Shown: one piece after another, positions 6,329 through 10,444 of the stretch
Layout of the letters: each line of letters starts with the position of its first letter
Position numbering within the stretch: the first letter of the stretch is position 1
NCBI GenBank assembly: GCA_021782195.1
Contig: JAJXVI010000034.1
Coordinates: 1-10,444 of the forward strand
Length of the DNA: 10,444 nucleotides
Reading direction: 5' to 3'
Source of the DNA: a bacterium
GTDB lineage: Bacteria > Vulcanimicrobiota > Xenobia > RGZZ01
Notes under the pieces: generated by a model
The model's database searches: none
Told to the model about the DNA's origin: nothing
What the model saw: the letters and a program-made list of their open reading frames with translations, nothing else
Translations under genes and position numbers: made by a program

Positions 6329-6333
6329 CTCCT
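6329..6333 (-). promoter_or_regulatory. Shine-Dalgarno site that fixes the hpnH start
   Basis: On the minus strand AGGAG is followed, after eight bases, by the ATG at 6320-6318. Together with the family-typical MRFPL start this supports the shorter protein. Confidence 0.75.
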
Positions 6334-6543
6334 GAATCTTTTTCAATGGCGTCGTTCGGGCTACCGCTCCTGGGGTCCTCCAGAAGTCCGGCCGACTGCC
6401 CTTCCGACACTGCTGTGGCTGCTCTGCAAAATGACTTCTCTCGTGGGCCGGTGAACTTTCAGCCCGAGCGAATCGCGGTCTCAGCAATATCAGGCGGCGG
6501 GTCCGTCGGTCGAGCCGAGTCCGGCCTGGCAGGGCGGGAACGC

Positions 6544-6623
6544 TGTCGCGGACAAAGTCACATGCAATAAGATACCGGTTCACGGCGACATGTCGGTTAT
6601 CCGCTGCGTACGGTGTCGCGGAC
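6544..6623. repeat. Direct 10-mer repeat flanking a 10-bp palindrome
   Basis: TGTCGCGGAC occurs at 6544-6553 and 6614-6623, exactly 70 bp apart (about seven helical turns at 10 bp per turn). The self-complementary CGACATGTCG lies between them at 6586-6595. This arrangement upstream of the macroglobulin gene could be regulator binding sites, but ten-base coincidences occur in GC-rich DNA. Confidence 0.35.
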
Positions 6624-6638
6624 GATTATGCCATAAAG

Positions 6639-6662
6639 CAGTTGCCCTCGCAAGGGCAACTG
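6639..6662 (+). promoter_or_regulatory. Leader hairpin next to the macroglobulin ribosome binding site
   Basis: CAGTTGCCCT (6639-6648) and AGGGCAACTG (6653-6662) form a perfect 10-bp stem capped by the tetraloop CGCA. It ends six bases before the GAGG at 6669-6672 and 15 bases before the ATG at 6678. With no T-tract it is not a typical terminator. In the mRNA leader it could stabilise the transcript or influence translation initiation. Confidence 0.5.
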
Positions 6663-6677
6663 ACGCGTGAGGTTTCC

Positions 6678-9600
6678 ATGAAAGATCGAACTCCTGCAGT
6701 CGGCAAATCAGGATGCAAGACCACCGGTGTCGGAAGCAACTCCGCTGGGAAGAAACTCCTGGAGCGGGTTGTTGTGCTGACCCATTCCGGCGGAAGACCC
6801 GCGCCTCGAATCTCTCTGACTCGAGGCGTCGGGATCCGGGGAGTGGCGAGGCGTGTTCTGCTGTTGCTCGCCTTCATCGGCCTGGTCTGGATGTCGGCGC
6901 AGGCCGATCCGCGCCGCGACCCGAATCCACGCGTTTCACCCGTGCCGGTTGACGGTCTTTCCTTCCGTCTCGGTCCGGGCGCGTTGTCTCGTGGCGGGCG
7001 CACCGCGCATGCTCCGTCGGTTGCGATGTCGCCGCTTTCCACGTCGATCGTGACCCGCCTTCTATCGGCGATTCCCCCTTCTCCTCAAAACCCGGAGGAC
7101 GTGCAGGCTTTTCGACAACGGCAGACGTCGCTGCCACCTCCTCGGCCTGGCCGTACCGTTGCCGAGCCATTCCCCCCTCCCCCGGCAGCCGTGGCAGCGC
7201 CACATCCCGAGGCAGGACGACTTGTGGTGCTGCGGCACGGTCCGGAGGGCCCGGTTCAACTTGCACCGGTTGTCAGCGTGACCTTCTCGGAGCCCATGGT
7301 TGCCATCTCCTCTCTTGAAGAAATGAATACGCGTGCTGTACCGATTCACCTGACCCCGACCCCTCCGGGGCACTGGCGCTGGATCGGTACCCGGACGGTG
7401 TTGTTTGAGCCGGACCTGCAGCGGATGCCGTTTGCCACGAGCTACACGGCGGAAATTCCTGCGGGTACCAGCGACCTGGCCGGACACAAACTCGCGCAAG
7501 CGGTGCGCTGGACATTCAGCACGCCGCCACCACGTCTGCTGCAGGCCCTCCCTTCGGGAGATTCTGTCAGCCGCTCGCCCGTAATGGTCGCATTGTTTGA
7601 CCAGCGTGTCGACCCCGCCGCGGTGCTTGCGACGATTCGCCTGACTCCGGCTGCTGGCGTGCGACTGGCCACGCCGGCGGAGCTTCGCGGCGACCCCGCG
7701 GCCCTTCATGCGGTGCAGGCCGCGCAACCTGGGCGCGCTGTCGCTTTTGTTGCGGATTCCCCGCTACCACTCAACACCGCCGTCACGGTGGCCGTGGGGC
7801 CATCCACTCCGTCGCTGGAAGGCCCGGTCCGTACGAGCTCCGCGCAGACCTTCTCTTTCTCTACCTATGGGCCCCTCGGAGTATCGTGGTGGTCACAGAA
7901 CCTCCGACCTCGCGCCTCGATCTCGTTTCGTTTTACGAACGCGCTTGACGAAAAGTCGTTTCGCTCGTCGCAGGTGATGATTACTCCGCCACCACCGGGT
8001 GGGGCGAGAATCTCGGTCGAAGGGTCGTATCTGTCGATCCAGGCCGCCACACGAGGCCGAACCGACTATCGCATCACATTTGCACCGTCGTTGCGTGATA
8101 CATTCGGGCAGACGCTTTCGGGCGCGCACTCCTTCGACGTACGGGTTGGGTCGGCGCAACCGTGGTTGACCGGACCGCGGGCTCCCTTCCTTCTGGCAGA
8201 CCCGTTTTCAGTGCCTTCGTATACCGTGTTCAGCGTCAACGAACCCGCGCTTCGCGTGCATCTGTACGCGGTGCAACCATCCGACTGGTGGACCTACCTG
8301 CAGATGCAGCGAGGGTCCTCGGCCCCGGAAGGGGCAACCCCGCCCGGACACCTGGTGAAGAGTTTTACCGTTCATCCGCAGGGGCCGTCGGACGATGTCG
8401 TGGAGACTGCTATCGACCTGCGGCCTGCGCTGCACGATGGCCTGGGGAATGTCATCGTTGTGGTCGAGCCGACCGTGCAACCCCCGCAGCGCTGGCGCCG
8501 CCTGCGTGCGATGGCGTGGGTCGAGTCGACGAAAATTGCGCTCGATGCCTTTGTCGACAACCAGAACATGCAGGCGTGGGCGACCGGTTTGACTGACGGT
8601 CGTCCACTGCGTGACGTGCAGATTGACCTGATTGGTGAGGGACAGACGCCCGCGAACTCCGTCCGCTCGGACGTGTCGGCACGTACAGACGCTTCCGGGC
8701 TGGCTTCCCTGACCCTTCCGAACAGTCCGGCTGCCCACCCGGTGCTGCTCGCGAGCCACGGCAACGATGTGGCGTTCTTGCCTCAGAGTCAGTACTGGTG
8801 GTTCGGTGGCGCGGGCTGGTCTCGACATCCGGAGACCGACCGTCTGCTCTGGTATGCATTCGACGATCGCGGCCTGTATCGGCCTGGAGAGAAGGTGCAC
8901 TTGAAGGGCTGGATACGGGTGCTTGGGGGTGGCCCTGGCGGTGTGCTTGAAGCCGTTGACGGGCGCGTGAAGAACGTTGCCTGGCGTGTGGTGGATTCCC
9001 AGGGCAACGAGGTGGGTCACGGAACCGTGCCATTGGACGGGAGTGGTGGGTTCGACCTGTCGTTTGCACTGTCGAATCGCGTGAATCTGGGGACTGCCAC
9101 TGTTCAACTGGTCGCGCAGGGTGCGCTTGTGGGAGAGTTTGTGCATTCCCTGGCGATCGAGGAGTTCCGCAGACCCGAGTTCGAGGTCACCACTTCAGTG
9201 CAGCCCGGTCCCTACGTGATTGGTGGTCACGCTCTGGTGGCCGGACTTGCGAAATACTTTGCCGGGGGCGTTCTCGGCAACGCGCCATTGCAGTGGCGCG
9301 TGACTGCCACCCCCACTTCGTATTCGCCGCCAGGCCACGACCAGTTCACTTTTGGGACCTGGATGCCGTGGTTCTGGTCTTATCTGCCGAGTCCATCCGA
9401 GAAGCCTGTGGTGCACACATACGACGCCACGACCGACGAGTCAGGGCGCAACGTGCTGCGCATCGATTTCGATGGCGTTCACCCTTCCCGTCCTACGGCC
9501 CTGGTAGCGCAGTTGACCGTGCACGATGTCAACCGTCAGGCGTGGACCGCCTCGGCACACCTGCTGGTTCACCCTGCCAGCGAGTACGTCGGGCTGCGCC

Positions 9601-10444
9601 GCTCCCCGATTTTTGCGCAGGCCGGTCATGCCGTGAAGGTCGAGGCCATCGTGACCGACATCGACGGCCACATGGTTTCGGGGCGAACCATCCACCTCCA
9701 TGTTGCTCACGTGGAATGGGAGTATCGGAACGGTTTGAGTCGAGAGGTCGACAACCATCCGTTTGACACCGAACTGGTCAGTGGAACGAGTCCCGTCAGT
9801 ACCGAGGTCCACCCTGAAGAGGGTGGAACCTGGCGGGTCCGGGCTACGATCGTTGACCCCGAGGGACACACAAACACAAGTGAGTCCACCTTCTGGGTCG
9901 CAGGGACCAGCTCTCCCGTGTCTCGTTCGGTACAGGCCGACCACGTCATGCTGGTACCGGATCGAGATCACTACCAGCCCGGCGAAGTTGCCCACATTCT
10001 TGTGACCTCGCCGTTTCCGGGAAGTGGTCTGCTCCTGATTTCCCGAAACGGTCTGCTCGAGAAGCGCCCGTTCACGCTTCACGCGACCTCCACGACGCTG
10101 GACGTTCCCATCGGGGAGAACGCGATTCCGGACCTCTCCATAACCGTGGAAGTGGCCGGGGCGTCATCGAGTGCACCCGAGGGCGGGGGAACTGTCTCTG
10201 CTCCGGATGTGCGTGCCGGAGCCAGCGCTTCACAGCGCGGACCGGCCGAGCGACCTGCGGGCTTGCGACCGGCCTACGCGCTGGGGACGCTCACCCTGCG
10301 AGTTCCCCCTCTGACTCGTCGCTTGACGGTTCGTGCAGTGCCCCGACACAGTGCAATCGCTCCTGGCGCGCGTACAGGCATTGACATCACCGTGCGCGAT
10401 GCGCACGGGAAACCCGTGGCAGGCAGTCAGGTCGCCCTGGTTGT
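6678..10444 (+). CDS. Bacterial alpha-2-macroglobulin, N-terminal part (runs off window)
   Basis: The open frame runs from ATG 6678 (GAGG at 6669-6672) to the window end, 1255 codons without a stop. Bacterial alpha-2-macroglobulins are large periplasmic or exported proteins thought to trap attacking proteases. A hydrophobic stretch RVLLLLAFIGLVWMSAQA (59-76) ends in a good signal peptidase site before Asp77, and there is no lipobox cysteine, so it is probably not a lipoprotein. Residues about 80-190 are Pro/Arg-rich. From about 198 come SbsA-type Ig-like domains (VVSVTFSEPM ... WTFSTP), then macroglobulin domains including the signature DDRGLYRPGEKVHLKGW (730-746) and IEEFRRPEFEV. A Ser/Gly/Pro-rich stretch interrupts the region before SAIAPGARTGIDITVRDAHGKPVAG, typical of the segment just ahead of the bait region. 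The thioester region and any pbpC neighbour lie beyond the window. GTG 6843 would give a tidier 21-residue signal peptide. Confidence 0.9.
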   Translation, partial: MKDRTPAVGKSGCKTTGVGSNSAGKKLLERVVVLTHSGGRPAPRISLTRGVGIRGVARRVLLLLAFIGLVWMSAQADPRRDPNPRVSPVPVDGLSFRLGPGALSRGGRTAHAPSVAMSPLSTSIVTRLLSAIPPSPQNPEDVQAFRQRQTSLPPPRPGRTVAEPFPPPPAAVAAPHPEAGRLVVLRHGPEGPVQLAPVVSVTFSEPMVAISSLEEMNTRAVPIHLTPTPPGHWRWIGTRTVLFEPDLQRMPFATSYTAEIPAGTSDLAGHKLAQAVRWTFSTPPPRLLQALPSGDSVSRSPVMVALFDQRVDPAAVLATIRLTPAAGVRLATPAELRGDPAALHAVQAAQPGRAVAFVADSPLPLNTAVTVAVGPSTPSLEGPVRTSSAQTFSFSTYGPLGVSWWSQNLRPRASISFRFTNALDEKSFRSSQVMITPPPPGGARISVEGSYLSIQAATRGRTDYRITFAPSLRDTFGQTLSGAHSFDVRVGSAQPWLTGPRAPFLLADPFSVPSYTVFSVNEPALRVHLYAVQPSDWWTYLQMQRGSSAPEGATPPGHLVKSFTVHPQGPSDDVVETAIDLRPALHDGLGNVIVVVEPTVQPPQRWRRLRAMAWVESTKIALDAFVDNQNMQAWATGLTDGRPLRDVQIDLIGEGQTPANSVRSDVSARTDASGLASLTLPNSPAAHPVLLASHGNDVAFLPQSQYWWFGGAGWSRHPETDRLLWYAFDDRGLYRPGEKVHLKGWIRVLGGGPGGVLEAVDGRVKNVAWRVVDSQGNEVGHGTVPLDGSGGFDLSFALSNRVNLGTATVQLVAQGALVGEFVHSLAIEEFRRPEFEVTTSVQPGPYVIGGHALVAGLAKYFAGGVLGNAPLQWRVTATPTSYSPPGHDQFTFGTWMPWFWSYLPSPSEKPVVHTYDATTDESGRNVLRIDFDGVHPSRPTALVAQLTVHDVNRQAWTASAHLLVHPASEYVGLRRSPIFAQAGHAVKVEAIVTDIDGHMVSGRTIHLHVAHVEWEYRNGLSREVDNHPFDTELVSGTSPVSTEVHPEEGGTWRVRATIVDPEGHTNTSESTFWVAGTSSPVSRSVQADHVMLVPDRDHYQPGEVAHILVTSPFPGSGLLLISRNGLLEKRPFTLHATSTTLDVPIGENAIPDLSITVEVAGASSSAPEGGGTVSAPDVRAGASASQRGPAERPAGLRPAYALGTLTLRVPPLTRRLTVRAVPRHSAIAPGARTGIDITVRDAHGKPVAGSQVALV

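Larger units (their letters stand above)
6321..6677. other. Divergent intergenic region between hpnH-like and macroglobulin genes
   Basis: This 357-bp gap should hold promoters in both directions, but I could not find convincing -35/-10 pairs on either strand. What is visible is a 10-bp direct repeat TGTCGCGGAC (6544-6553 and 6614-6623), the palindrome CGACATGTCG (6586-6595) between the copies, and a strong hairpin at 6639-6662. Short open frames on both strands (for example 6322-6570 and its minus-strand counterpart) show no motif and are not called. Confidence 0.55.

Noticed and set aside
6321..6410. Longer hpnH-like protein starting at ATG 6410 on the minus strand
   Set aside because: The extra 30 residues are unlike the family, while ATG 6320 has AGGAG eight bases upstream and gives the typical MRFPL start.
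8208..9146. 312-codon open frame on the minus strand
   Set aside because: It lies wholly antisense to the macroglobulin gene, whose frame has clear family motifs over the same span.

Overview
The window is a GC-rich (roughly 60% by eye) bacterial chromosomal segment holding five protein-coding genes that I consider real. No tRNA, rRNA, CRISPR array or insertion sequence is visible. The gene content fits a Gram-negative or otherwise diderm bacterium with large regulatory and envelope repertoires: an exported bacterial alpha-2-macroglobulin, a membrane-anchored caspase-fold protein, a hybrid PAS histidine kinase and a HpnH-type hopanoid radical SAM enzyme. Deltaproteobacteria/Myxococcota, Acidobacteria or Planctomycetes would all be compatible. 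The sequence alone does not let me name a phylum.

Layout. 1-339: a leader with two hairpin-forming inverted repeats, one of them a perfect 22-bp-arm palindrome, and a possible small ORF (173-343). 340-1968 (+): membrane-anchored caspase-like (peptidase C14-fold) protein in which the position of the catalytic cysteine is alanine, followed by a glycine/tryptophan-spaced beta-rich C-terminus. 1969-2321: intergenic, with a terminator-like stem-loop and a perfect TATAAT -10 box. 2322-3479 (+): protein with a long disordered N-terminus and an alpha/beta-hydrolase-like C-terminal half. 3480-3644: short intergenic with a GC-rich stem followed by TTT. 3645-5345 (+): PAS-HisKA-HATPase-REC hybrid histidine kinase with an insertion carrying an 18-bp tandem repeat inside the ATPase domain. 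5319-6320 (-): HpnH-like radical SAM enzyme, convergent with the kinase and overlapping it by 27 bp. 6321-6677: divergent intergenic region with a 10-mer direct repeat, a small palindrome and a strong hairpin. 6678-end (+): bacterial alpha-2-macroglobulin, cut off by the window end before its thioester region.

How the genes relate. Nothing here looks like one tight operon: each + strand gene is separated from the next by 165 bp or more, with hairpins or a promoter between, and the radical SAM gene is on the opposite strand. The caspase-like and macroglobulin proteins are both predicted to act outside the cytoplasmic membrane; one is a protease-fold protein that appears inactive and the other belongs to a protease-trapping family. 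The hydrolase-like gene and the kinase have no visible partner. The most unusual items are the apparent pseudo-caspase, the 46-bp palindrome upstream of it, and the repeat-bearing insertion in the kinase ATPase domain.
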